Assembly: GCA_017165825.1 (NCBI GenBank)
Contig: CM029369.1
Location: 20,205,555 to 20,269,554 of the forward strand
Origin: Hepsetus odoe
Taxonomy: Eukaryota > Chordata > Actinopteri > Characiformes > Hepsetidae
Length of the DNA: 64,000 nucleotides
Direction of reading: 5' to 3'
Each line of letters begins with the position of its first letter. Within the stretch, counting starts at the first letter, position 1. Shown here piece by piece: positions 1 through 11,800 of this stretch. The notes beneath the pieces were generated by a model. The model was not told the origin of the DNA and ran no database searches. It saw only the letters and a program-made list of their open reading frames with translations. Made by a program: the position numbers and the translations under genes.

Positions 1-839
1 ATGTGTTTGGAATAACCATACTGCATCCTCTGAGAAGCAATTAGAAACAAAGGCTACTGGATTCAAATTGTGTTGCAAGTGAAAGTAAGCACTAATTATT
101 TTGGGGTCTGCAAGATTACAGTCCCAATACATTACATCTGTCTTCATTCACAATAGGTTTTGTGACATTGTCCAGTTAAGGCTCTTATTAAAGCGCAATA
201 ACAGTTTGCAGAAAATGTGCAGATAAACTTAATACAGTGTTAAACTTGTGTATTTGTGCAGCTGCTACTTCTGTACCATCTCATATATATCTTTGTGCCA
301 AATAGTCAGATGCTGCTCATTTCAGATGTGAAATTAAATTTTTGGTCTTTAAAATGCAAATAATGTTGTTTAAAATGCAACTTTAGCTAAAAGAAGGTAC
401 TGGAAATTCACTAAAGTATATCACTGTTTCTGCCTAGACTGTGTGAGCTTCAAGTTTCAGAAACAAAGCTATTTACAGCTGTTAAGATTCAGAATCTGCC
501 ATAATATAACGCATGCTCCGTGCATTCCAGTAAAACGCTGCTTCGGAGTATATCTTGAAAGGGCCACTGTGGCAACATAGTGCTGTATTGCTTGTGCAAT
601 GGAATTCACAGTGTTTCATTTAGCTATGTGCAAAAATCTGGATCTATACGACCCTAAACCTGTATGTTTTGTCATGATACTGTAAAATGCCCCTTTAAAG
701 GAATCCTTACATTCATGATTGCATTGCTTACAAAAAAACTGAAGAGTTATTAAATAATATATAGATAATAATAGATGATACTTTTTAATTAAAGGTTAAT
801 TTGTGTCTGTGGGCTTAGATGTGTGATGATGTAATTCAC
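1..839. other. AT-rich non-coding DNA, no gene seen
   Basis: No open reading frame of note, no splice-flanked exon and no mobile element that I recognise is visible on either strand. The stretch is AT-rich with scattered poly-A and poly-T runs. It belongs to the gene desert on the 3' side of shox. Confidence 0.6.
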
Positions 840-1330
840 CTTCTTTTTCCTTAGTAGTTTGCTCTCTCTGCTGTGTGTCAGGTGGAATGTTTGTGACCTG
901 TGCCCTTGCTCAGTGGGCCAAAGAGAGGAAGTCATGTGGAGGCCCAGCAGACATTAGCTGCTGCAACTTCCTGTGGGCTGCCACTTCTCTGTCCTAGGCC
1001 TGAGCTGTTGCAGCCAGACCCAGTTGCCTGGAGGGAGCAGAAGTGGGCCTAACTTCACACATGATTAATACCCCTATCACTTTCTAAACGCCTGCCTGCC
1101 TGCCCAGAGCAGACCAGTGTTTGCCTTTCAGAAATATTGCTCCATTTATGAGGGGGAAGCTTTTCTCTTGCAAGAAAGAAGCATTCTTTAATTTGATAAT
1201 TAGCCGCAGCAGTCTTTTTTTGTTGAGGAAAAAAAAAGGATTGGCCTCATTAGCTTTAATTAGGTTGGCCTGACAAAGCAAACCTCTTGATCTAATTAAT
1301 CTTATTTTAATTTAATTGTCAAATTTCTTA
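840..1330. promoter_or_regulatory. Candidate conserved non-coding element
   Basis: A non-repetitive block with a GC-richer left half (about 890-1060) and a right half dense in homeodomain-type cores, including TAATTAG and AATTAG motifs near 1195-1260 and CTAATTAATC near 1290. There is no plausible coding frame. Such TAAT-dense, repeat-free blocks in the deserts around developmental homeobox genes are often enhancers. That is inference; no alignment was possible. Confidence 0.25.
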
Positions 1331-4300
1331 GTGCTTTCACTCCTAAAACTGAAAGAATGGAGTAAAACTACTCAAGTGTGGTTTGCTTTTCGGTTGGAAA
1401 TCTCACTGACATATTCAAATTGGCAAAACGTTTCTTTAGCCTTACTATATATATATTGACATATGACATAAAGGTTTCAATTAAAATGTAACTTAAATTT
1501 CTTTAGGTAAATGTAATTTTCTTTCAGCAAAAAGTCAATTTTGAAAAGTCCAAATTTTAATTCTTAAGGTCTGCACTGTTAGAATTAATGAATTGAAAAT
1601 GCAGCCCTTATGATTTGAACCTTGCAATTTTATATGAAGCAATTAATTGTTGAGCCCTGCTATATATACACATATTTCTTACTTCTTTCACCCTTCTTGA
1701 TATTCATCACTCAGATATGTACTTTAATGTATACCAGTTAAATGGCTACATTCAAAGTAATGGTACAATCCACTGATTTACTTTATCGGTTTATCAGAGG
1801 CTTTCATATTAAGCTGTAGTCAGACTATGAAAGCTTTTACTGTGAGGTTCAAGCACAAAATTCTCAATAAAGCATCTCGAGGCATAACGAACTGTGCTGC
1901 TTTTATAATTTTAAAGCCAGGATCATCAGTTTCGTCATGCATCTACAGGGCAGCTCATTAGTTAGCTGAAGTTTACGCGAAACCTTTCTTTTGTACTTGC
2001 CTTAAGTCATCTTGAAGTCAACAACAACAACAAACAATAAAAATAATAATAAAGAAAAAATGAAAATCATGCCACAATATTTTATTATTTTTAATAACAA
2101 TTAAATAAGTATTTGAAGTGCATCGCAAATGTTTAGTTTTGCTAGTATGAGTGTGCATGATTTTAGTAATTGATATATGCCAACAAATGTATCATTTTTA
2201 ATAGAATTTTTTATAGTAAAATGTTTTCCTTTTTAAATTGCATGTGATTATTACACAATAATATTTGATAATTTAGTGTCATTTTTCATTTTTCATTTTT
2301 ATATGTTATTACTAGACCCTGGAATTTAATGTTTCTTTTACAGTTGAAAAGAAAAATTAAAACACATGATAGAAGCTCTGATTTAATGTCCACATATAGT
2401 ATAGGACTCCTAATGCTACTGTACTCTACTGCCTGCCTTGGCTTTGTAAAATTAAGCAATGACTCCTCTTCAGCCTGTCTTGTGCACCCAGCCAAAAAAA
2501 AAAGATGAACTATCAGTTGTTCACTACTGGAAATAATTATCATATTGTCCCAGAAATTCTATATCAGTGTATTCCTAATCTCAACATGTAGCAAACCAGA
2601 AAATGTGAGTTTATCCTCTGAGCTGTGTGTATCCTCTGAGCAGTGTGTGTGCCTGTCTGGGGGGGCTGTTTGAGAGTGCTACGCATGGTTGAGCAGCACT
2701 GCAGACATCTGCCCACTAATGAGCTCATTGTTGTGATAGGTGTTTGCTTTAGCCCAGAGAGGGGCCGTTGTAATCCACTGCATCGCTGAAAGGAGTCACT
2801 CTTACCAATCTCTGGCCTGTTCCTTCTAGCTCTGCTTTGACTGAACCAGTGGGAGATAGCTTGCAGCCCCTCAGGAGAGTCTTAGCCTGCCACAGCGTGC
2901 CCTCCACAGCAGGGCTATCTGCATAGGGCCACCTGCTGATGGATGCCTAGCCTTTGTGTGGCTGTCTACACAGCCTGAGCGGATTCAATTTTCTCCATCC
3001 CTGGGGAGCAAAGCCTTCAGGGTGGACAAGCTGGCCTCTGTCAGACCCTCGGATGGAGGACTAGGGGCAGTTAAAGACACTCTTAACGCTGAGCAGGTCA
3101 AACAAGAGCCTGGTCTGTCTGGTGCCACTAGCACTATGCTGTTCCACTTGGCAGATATCTAGCTATGCTGTACTTTTGATGAGCTTCTCATCCTTCATTG
3201 CCTTTTTGAGTACATTAAGTTTTTATTATTCTGTAAAAGTCTCATGGTATCTGATAAGGGATTAAGCTGTAGGATTTCCAATAGTATTGATCTGACTAAA
3301 AAGCTGTATCAAAGGCTGTGGCTCATTTACTTACATATACAAGCAATGAAGATGTCTGGAGACTTTTGTGCAGAATGCTACATTTGTGTTAGGTTGTTTG
3401 GATGGAGACTGAATGATTCATTGAACAAAAACTGATATTTTCATTTACCATCAATTTTGGTGAATAAGATACATTGCTTTGCCGTTTAAGCCCATGCTAA
3501 AGGATATTTTTTAATGATGAAACTGTGTAACCTTAGTTGTAGAAATACCAGATGTTTTTAACAATCTGTTATTTTACAGTATTCCACAGTTAGAGTTCCA
3601 AAAAAGAAAAAAAAAAAAAGAAAAATATACAGACAGTACATTCGCAAAATACATAATGTATAATGCCAAAGTAAAAAGGCATTTTTTTTTTGGTCATTTT
3701 TGTGTGTATTTTTCCTTTCAGTATGTACTCCCTCATGATATGCTGTAATGCAGAAACTAAATAGGCAGCTTGTAGATCATCAAATATAAATAAGAAGGGA
3801 GAAGCAGAAATGTCACCTGTCCATCATTGAGTCCAATTCGCCATATCAACTGGAAAGGCCTCATGTAACATACCGTGGCAGATAACTGACAGCAAACTGT
3901 GACCTTCACCTGACTATGCTGTGCCATCAAATGAAGCGAATTTTTAGGGGCTCTGCAGTGCCCTTTGTCTAATGTCAATAGTCTTGATCTATGGCTGTAC
4001 TGACACCTGTCTTACCACATCCATTTGTGTCTAGGTTGTCAGGTTCTTCTCATGTTCTTTCAGCTTTGGTAGATGTGTGAAGTCCGACATCACCTGCTTC
4101 TCAATCAGAAATATGATTGATTGATGGAGCTGTCAGAAGTGTTGTGTAACAGTTCACACATGTCTGGTTAAAATAGACTACAGTGCTTCAGAAGCTGCTG
4201 TCAGATTTGTAGAAATTATAATAAAATGTCAATTGTATTTAGTGTCTAATATACCCATCTTAAATAATATAGATGTTAGATCCTAGTTGGATTGAAAAAT

Positions 4301-6129
4301 AGATGCATGCATGCTTTAAAATAATACTGTATGTTCCTGCTTCTGTAGAATGGCTTTTACCTATAATAAAATAAACTGTAGCAATAACCTTAGGTTATAA
4401 CAGCCTTGTTCTAATTGACATATGGGTAAATATTCCATTATTTGCTGTGGAAAAGATGTTTTCAAGTTTTGTTTTTTTTTTTTTGTAAGTGTGGAGGCAC
4501 ATTTTCTTCTTGCTTTCTCTTCAGGTTCTGGCCTGTTTGAAATAATGAGTACTGACCTATTAAAATTCTAATCTATAATTTGATAGTAACCCTTCTGTTG
4601 GTTTTTTGGTAATATTTTTTGACTGTATGTAACTGCAGTAAAGGCAGAAGATTAGATGGTAAGGATGAGAGGTAATAAACATAAGACATTTTCTAGTGAC
4701 GAGCAGTAGAAGCTGTATATTATGCAATGTTTTAGTGTGATGTAATTTCTACAGAAATCTCTTATCTCATGTGAATCATTTATAAACTTTATAGACATAC
4801 TGTCTGAACATGGAAATCTTGGACATGTCTGGTAAAGGTTACCCTGTCCATTTAGTGCTTACTTTTTATGTTACTTGTCAATATCAGGCCTGGTTTCACA
4901 GAATGGTTAAGGCTATTAATAATTACACTCTCTACTGCAGGCATGAGTACACCAGATTCCCTACTGATGTGCACTGAATGGCAAGTAATGGTTTTTAGCC
5001 ATTACAGTGCACTGCTCCTGAAAGTAATAAGAAAAGTTATTGTTGTTTCAGCAGGAACAGTGTTATTCACTGTCTGCCTTTTCTAAGCTATGTCTCCCAG
5101 TTTGTAAGCTAAATTGTCAGAGTTGGGCTGGATCCTGCAGCGAAGTGAACTGTTCAAATCATGCTGAAGAGGATGGTCCTTTCATTATATTCCCAGTGGG
5201 CCATGTCCCATCTGTCTGATGACTGAGAATGAACTGAGGTTGGCAGAGATGATGCAGATGGGTGGGCACGTGTACTTTGTTTAAACATTAAAGCGGCTCT
5301 GCTGTGACTGTAAGCTTTGTTTTGGGTGCTGTGTTGGCAAGTCTGCTGCTAAATTGCGACCATTTTAGAGGAGTATAAAAAGACCTAAAGCGGCCAGCAG
5401 ATTCTCAAGGCAAGCTCTGTCCAACCTTTCACTCCCACAGCCTGTGCCGATGGAGCTACAGACGAGCGTTTGGTGAAGATAGATATGCAAACAATTGTTT
5501 CAGTATGCTCCCCCACAGTGAAAGCCCTTAGCTGTCATATCATATTTTCATGCTTCTCAGGGTTTTGAAATGTACTATATCTAATAATAATTTGCATGAG
5601 TTGTTTTCCCACAGAGACATAAAGAAGAGTTTGGTTGCCCCTAGTTATCCCCATTATAAATGCTATGATGTCCTGTGGACATGGGACATATGAAATTTAG
5701 TGCACTGAAATTGATTGGCTTTGTGCGCACGATACCATGCAATAGTAACATTAGGAGAGAGAATCTTTATAAGTCTCTTTTTATAAATAATCACAATCTG
5801 GGTTATTAAAAAAGTGGTCCTTTAGAGTCTCTAGTGAAAAGTTCATTCAATGGTTTTGAGCTGATAATAGCAGTCCACTTTGAGTGGGTGTAGCTTTAGT
5901 TAGTCTTGGTTAGTGGCAGCAGCTGATGCAGGTGACCTAAGATAACGTGGCTGGTCTGGAGTACAGGCGGGAAGATGAGTCTGATAATGGTGACGATGAT
6001 CTAGAAGACAGTGGATAATGGCTGGAGGACTATTCCAAAGATGGAGGGCTTTGAATTGAGGGCTCTTCCCCTGCTGTATTTTTCAAAACTCTGTTAATTA
6101 GTAGATAGCTAGCAACTTGCAATCTGAGT
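1331..6129. other. Intergenic desert, no gene seen
   Basis: About 4.8 kb of AT-rich sequence with short homopolymers (for example the A-rich tract at 3600-3620 and the T-run at 4471-4484) and a small CAA/AAT-rich low-complexity patch at 2020-2055. A GC-richer unique block lies at 2640-3170, holding only a chance 68-codon frame. I see no coding gene, no tRNA and no clear repeat family. Confidence 0.55.
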
Positions 6130-6890
6130 GAGCATGGAGGTTTGTAAGTAGAGAGATACTTGAGAGTGAGACCATTTAGGGCTTTAGAAATCAATAATTA
6201 TAATAGTAACAATTTTATAGTTGTTGCGGAATTTTAAAAAAATTAAAGAATTTGATTGGAAACTAATGAAGTCTCAATAATACAGGGCTAATATGACCAA
6301 ATTTTACAACCCAATGAGGATTTCAGCTGCAGCAATCTGGACTAACTGGAGTTTGTGAAGGTTTCTTCTGGAACATCATATTTGCGGGGCATTACAATAA
6401 TATATTCTTGAGGTGATAATAGTGCTTAGAAATTTTTCTCCACATTTCAGTGTTTGTGATAGATCCTGATTCCATGTCTACTAATAACTGAACCCAGAGG
6501 GAGCATATACAAGATGAATGGTAGCAGTCCTAGGAAAGAGCCTTGGGGGACTCCATCATTTATTTTTTTACAGACTGACATTTCACCTTTTACACTTACA
6601 GCTGTTAGTGATTGGTCAAACATGAAATAAACCATGAATGGGCTGTTCCTGGTATCCCAACCAGATTTTCTAGTCTGTGCAGTAAGATATTGTGTGCTTT
6701 GGTGTCAAATGCTGCACTAAAGTGGAGGAGGTCTAGTAAGGATATTGACGCTTTGTCGTATGCCTTTTGGCGATTGTTTACAATTTTTACAAGGGCTGTT
6801 TGGTGACATGATAGGCCTGTCTTCTCGTCAGTGGCAACATCTCCAAACCATATAGCATAGCTGGTCACACTACCGTCCTGTAAACCTTCC
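6130..6890 (-). mobile_element. LINE remnant, L2-like reverse transcriptase
   Basis: Minus-strand fragments of a non-LTR reverse transcriptase in two overlapping frames plus a decayed C-terminal part. At about 6605-6760 the translation reads SAAFDTKAHNILLHRLENLV, close to the usual fish L2-type core S-A-A-F-D-T-x-D-H-N-I-L-L. At about 6447-6560 it shows GVPQGSFLGLLPFILYMLPL, the conserved G-V-P-Q-G-S-x-L-G box. Further down (about 6310-6420) the minus strand gives a decayed 'DYCNA...LVQIAAA' block typical of the domain after the RT palm. Frameshifts and stops show the copy is dead. Family assignment to L2 rather than another jockey-superfamily clade is moderately sure. Confidence 0.8.
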
Positions 6891-7085
6891 CTTTTTCTCT
6901 CGTTGGTACCCGTCAGTCACAGATCAATGCTGTTTAAAAATAATAAGCTGCTTGGCTGTAAATTTTAGGGATGGAGGATCGGACCCCTTGCCTAATTTAT
7001 TTAATCATTCCTTACTTCTGGTTCAGCATAGTGGCTGGCCTTGATCAGGGGCATTGTTTTATTGGCCTTGCTCTAGGCTCCCACT
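6891..7085. other. Non-coding spacer next to the LINE remnant
   Basis: Possibly the outer, more diverged part of the L2-like element. Nothing in it can be read as protein with confidence. Confidence 0.4.
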
Positions 7086-7960
7086 TTATGTATTCATCTT
7101 CATTGGAAGGCATAGCTTTCAGCTCCAGCGCCTGTTGTTAAACAAACGCTGAGGGCAATCTTGCTGACCAGCCAGGTCTCTGCCAGAATGTGCGGCCTAA
7201 ATGAGAATTTTAGCAGACCAACACAATCAGGCTACGATTAGATTCCTCTTTCATGATCTTAAAAGGAAATGCAAAGGAGATTAGATAACATGTGGGCCAT
7301 AAGGCTCATTTGTCCTGCTTGGCGCTAAGTGTCTGGAGATGGCTAAATGCTTTAATTCCCTACTTGTGGAGAGCTCCTCGGGCCAACTTTAGCTATTGCT
7401 GAACTACACTAACAGCATTAACACATAACAAGGTAAAAAAAAAAAAATAAATAAATAAATAAATAAACAGTATGCTGAGCTTATCTCAGAAAGTTAGCCT
7501 CTGTGGGTGAATTCCTCTACACTGAAGCCTTCTCTATGTATTCCTATCGTGTTTAAACTTTGTTGTTAAGTAGGCATGGCAGTTTTTGAACCCACCAAGA
7601 AAGAGTTGTCCCTGTGCCAGCATTTTTGATTTGGAGATCAGCTCTGGCACGGTGCGGGCTCGCCAACCGCACTTATCTGACTGCCTCTAATAGACATGCT
7701 GGAATTAGAACAGGCAGAAAGCGTCTTAAATGGGAACCTTTGCAAGGCAGCTGCTCGCTAGTTCACAAGAGTACCAATAAATGGCAGCTACATAACTTCC
7801 CTTAATCAGATTGGAGCAATCAGCTTGAAAAATTTTCCCATATGGCGTGGTGAGAGGGAGTGAAGGCCGAGGGTTACTGCAAGGACACAGGCCACTCCAA
7901 GGTTAGCATGTCTGGCTACAATTAGCCACTCAGTAGAGAAATGGGAAGGATGCTTCAGGG
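7086..7960. promoter_or_regulatory. Candidate conserved non-coding block, split by A/AAAT tract
   Basis: Two non-repetitive blocks, about 7090-7430 and 7550-7960, separated by a poly-A/(AAAT)n tract at 7434-7470. The sequence is mixed in composition and carries short homeobox-type and forkhead-like words (for example TAAACAAACG near 7139). It has only chance reading frames. The look fits a vertebrate enhancer cluster, but conservation is not tested here. Confidence 0.28.
7434..7470. repeat. Poly-A / (AAAT)n simple repeat
   Basis: A run of about 12 adenines followed by five AAAT units. It could be the tail of an old retroposon, but no element body is recognisable next to it. Confidence 0.85.
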
Positions 7961-8695
7961 AGCTATTGCTCTTCAGTCAATTGTAATTATTCTGTCAGGA
8001 TTGTGTGTTGAGAAAAGAAAAGTGTTGCTCTGTTTCGATTGTTTGCATGTACATTGCTTCTGCGATTTCTAGATGTGGCTCTAATGTCTCAAAATAATAC
8101 AGATCAGGCCTTCATGCTGTAAATTGAGCAGTTTTTGCTCATATCTTTCACTAGAAACCTGTTAACGTTATTAACAACAAACATTTGTCTTACTGAACGC
8201 ACATCAGAGCTGGCTGTCCAAAGATATGAAATCTATGTCTTCACCCATCTTATCTCAGAAGAAAGAAATGAGCAATCTGAGTCACTTGTCCATCAAACTC
8301 ACATCCTCCCTCCTCAACAAGTAATCCTGAGATCAGCTCTCGCTTGTCTCCACAGTGTTGCTTTTGGCTGTTTTAATCGAGTAAAGCCCCACTGCAGTGT
8401 TTGATTAAATGGCAATTACTTTTTCTCTGCAATCATAATGAAGTTATTCCCATATCCCAGATGTCAATAATCAGAAAGACTTTTCCCATTATATTTACGA
8501 CCCAAGTGTTTCATAAACGCTCACTCTTGTAGTAATTGCGATGTTGCTTATTTTTTCAGATTTATTGGTGATGAAATCTGACCACAAGCATTTTAAGTTG
8601 GCACCATCCTCGTTTTGAAGTGGATTTTGTTTGCTGTGGCAGAGAGCAGAAAAACAATGACACTTCCGTCCTGTGAGTTGAAGTGAGTCATCAGT
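7961..8695. other. Non-coding, no gene seen
   Basis: Unique AT-rich sequence with one 89-codon open frame (8135-8404, plus) that has no recognisable domain and no splice or promoter support. I treat that frame as chance. Confidence 0.5.
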
Positions 8696-8896
8696 GTTTA
8701 CATTTATGTAACATTTACTTCAATTACCAGACACTCTTATTCAGAGCGACTTCCCTTTCCTAATTACACAGATAGTCTCCATGGAGCATCTTGGGGTTCA
8801 GAGTTTTGCTGAGGAACCCAGTGATGGTTATGTTGGAGATGGGATTTGAACCTGCAACCTCATATGCAAGTGTCCCCCCACTGGACCACCACTGCA
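8696..8896 (-). mobile_element. tRNA-derived SINE, minus orientation
   Basis: Read on the minus strand this has the pol III promoter of a tRNA-type SINE: box A TGGTCCAGTGG (8878-8888) and an exact box B GGTTCAAATCC (8842-8852). These are followed by 'gggttcctcagcaaaactct' and by the tail 'agtcgctctgaataagag', which resembles the conserved 3' tail shared by many fish SINEs and their partner LINEs. It is the same family as the copy at 39977-40161. The two lie in opposite orientation and differ by many substitutions, so both are old. Confidence 0.85.
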
Positions 8897-11800
8897 AATT
8901 TAATCAACCATGGTTTGCAATAAAGTGATTAATTTTTGCAGTTGGTCCCACAAGCTGAAATAAAAGTTTGAGCTGTCATAATGTCAGTGTAATGTTAGAG
9001 CCTTCATGCTAATTAGCTAACTAAACTGCAACCACTCAAGAATGGTCTCAAGTGCTGACAGTCTGTGTGCAATTCTGTAGTTTTATGTCTGTGGAAAAGA
9101 ACTTTGACAAGAACGTCTATTCCAGCCAATAAAAAAAAAGAAAAAAAGAAAAGAGACTTTGAAAGAAAAGAGAGAAAATTGTTCTTTGAAACTGGCCCAA
9201 GACAAACACTCACCTCCAGGGTCATTTTAGCCTCAAGTCTAATGCCTAATTTCAACAGACCAGTTCTTCAAACCATGTGTATTTGTTTGTGAATTCTCCT
9301 TCTATATGGGTTTACAAAGGAGAATTGAAGTCTTGGTAAAAACTTTTATTACCTTATTATTATGCTGTCCACGATAGCTATGTGAGTTTTGGTTCATTAG
9401 TCTGTTTGTTGATAAAAATGGTTAAACCACCCTGCAGGTCCAGTAGACTAAACCAGGTGCCTTTAATTATTAGATGTAATGATTGCATGGAGTTCTCAAG
9501 GATTTGAAGAGTAAAATACCACAGCATAAGCTTCTCAGCATTTGGCATGCATGTTTTCAGCTCTATTGTCAAGGAGGTTCACATTCAGACCCTTCCTATA
9601 CATCAGTGCTCTCTGTTTTGTCAAACATACCGAAGCCTGTGGAAAGTGAAGATGATACTAATTGAATAATAATATTAGTCATAACGGTAATAGCTATAAT
9701 GGCCTTCTGGGCTCCAAACCATTGTGCTGGCAAACAGATCACTTCAACTCCAATCCATGTTTCATTCTTGAAGCACTGGCTGAAAAATCCAGATGTGGCC
9801 ATTGCTATCACCCCTGGATGGCTCTTGCCTCCAAATTTATATCCAACACATGCTTGCAGCTGCAGAGCTTCAGAACTTTTCCTCCTCAGGCAGAAGCAGG
9901 CCAGCTTTAGAATTGATGAACTCTGTTGGAACCTTTGTGCGACTGCAGTGTGAGCGAAAAGCTCCTCTGCTGCTCGGATAAGAGCGTTTCAGTCTATTTT
10001 AGTATTGCACATTACAGACATGCTGTGGTATCAGTACTCCCTGTCTCCATCATTAATACATGAGACTATTTCCCAGCACGTTTCATGAAAGGCAAAGCAA
10101 CTCAAGGTCTGCTGAAGTGCAGCGCAAACCACAAAGGAGAAATTTCCCCTGTGAATGTCATGCGGAAAGGGGCATTTAAATAGCAATCCACGTTACAGTC
10201 CTAAATCAATACAAGTCATCAATACAAGTCAGATTTGTTTTAATTTATTTGAGACACTTACAGATGAACCTCTGGGAGCTGCAATGGCTTGAATGTCTTT
10301 ACTCCACCGCTGACGTACACCGCAGCATTATTTCAATACGCCTTTTTTTGGTGTTCTACCACAATGCTCATACAAATAAAAATAAGAAATCAATGTAACC
10401 TACAATTTTTACGCTGCTGATTTAAGTGGCAGAGGCAGGCCAAATCCAATAGTGCCACCAGAGCTGACAAGCTTGACATGTGTCTTACCATGCTGGCCCT
10501 CAATTATGCATGGCCCAGTGTTTCCATGGCTCTTAATTGAATCACAGTGTCTCAAACTTGTTATTTTTAATTTGTTGCATTTGATTTCTGACACAAGCAC
10601 CAGGGTGTCATGAATTATGCAGACAGAGACTTTAATTGTGGATGTTATTAAAACCAAACTAATTGCAAATGATTAAAAAAAAAAACAAATTTGAGGACAT
10701 TTCACCCTGGCAATTTCTGTATCTGCCAAATGACCGCATAACTCATTTATTGTCACTTCTGTGCAAATTTTTGTGATATGTTACCCTGCATAATGAAAAT
10801 TTAACAGACAGAGAGAAATGCACATGGGAAAGGGGTTGCATTATGGCCGATAAGTCTGGTGCTGTGAAAGTGCAAGAGAAGACATCTGAATCTTTTTTGT
10901 GCACAGAGTGACCTCATATGAAGAGAATATAACACAATCCATTCTTTTTGTTGCAGTGCCATGATACTTAAGTTTATTGATCCTTTGTCATGGATTTTTA
11001 ACACTACTTTTTTTTAGATCGTTTGCCTCTGAAAATGACTTTCATTATAGTCTTGTAGATGACGGTGAACAGATATTGAGATCTGTTTAAGGCGATCTTG
11101 AATTTCATTCTTGTTATATGCACTGTCAAAATGAAATAGTCTCCTTTGATGAAATACATACAATTGACCCCAAAAGCTATTAAACTAGCCAGCCAAGAAA
11201 ACCCATTCTGTTGCCATAGTCATTGTGTAAAACCTGAAAGATACTTCAAAGTGCTTTCAAAATCTTCACTTTCAGCAAGCTGCCTTCTCTCCATGTTGTA
11301 ATCTAGACTATGGTATAAACAAATCAAATACAAATAATTTAATGGAATGTTTTCCTTTCAGAGAGAATCACACAAGTTGTTTATTGTCATATATTTATCT
11401 AATGATGGCATCTCTCAAATAAATACTATGCTCTCATTCTGCAGAGACTAAATAGCTCAATTTAGCCTGTGGGCAAAACGGAGGTACCTGACTAGAAGGT
11501 ATAAACGTTCAAGTCTTTTAAACCTGCATCGCTTTTGAGATGTCTGGAAGTCATTTCCACTGCTGCATGGGAAGAGAAGGCTTTCTTTCATGAATGTTCA
11601 ATGAATTCAATAGGACAGCTTAACTTTCTTTCTTTCTTTTTTTTAAAAAACCAAAACCATTTAAAGCCCTGAAGGCACTTACAGACTGGATTCAAAGACT
11701 CTACTACATAAAGCCCTGAAATTTCACCTTTGGGGGCCAGCTGAAGTCCAGAGTGCTTTAAATCCTGCTTTTTGGGGGAACTAAATGGATGAAGAGACAG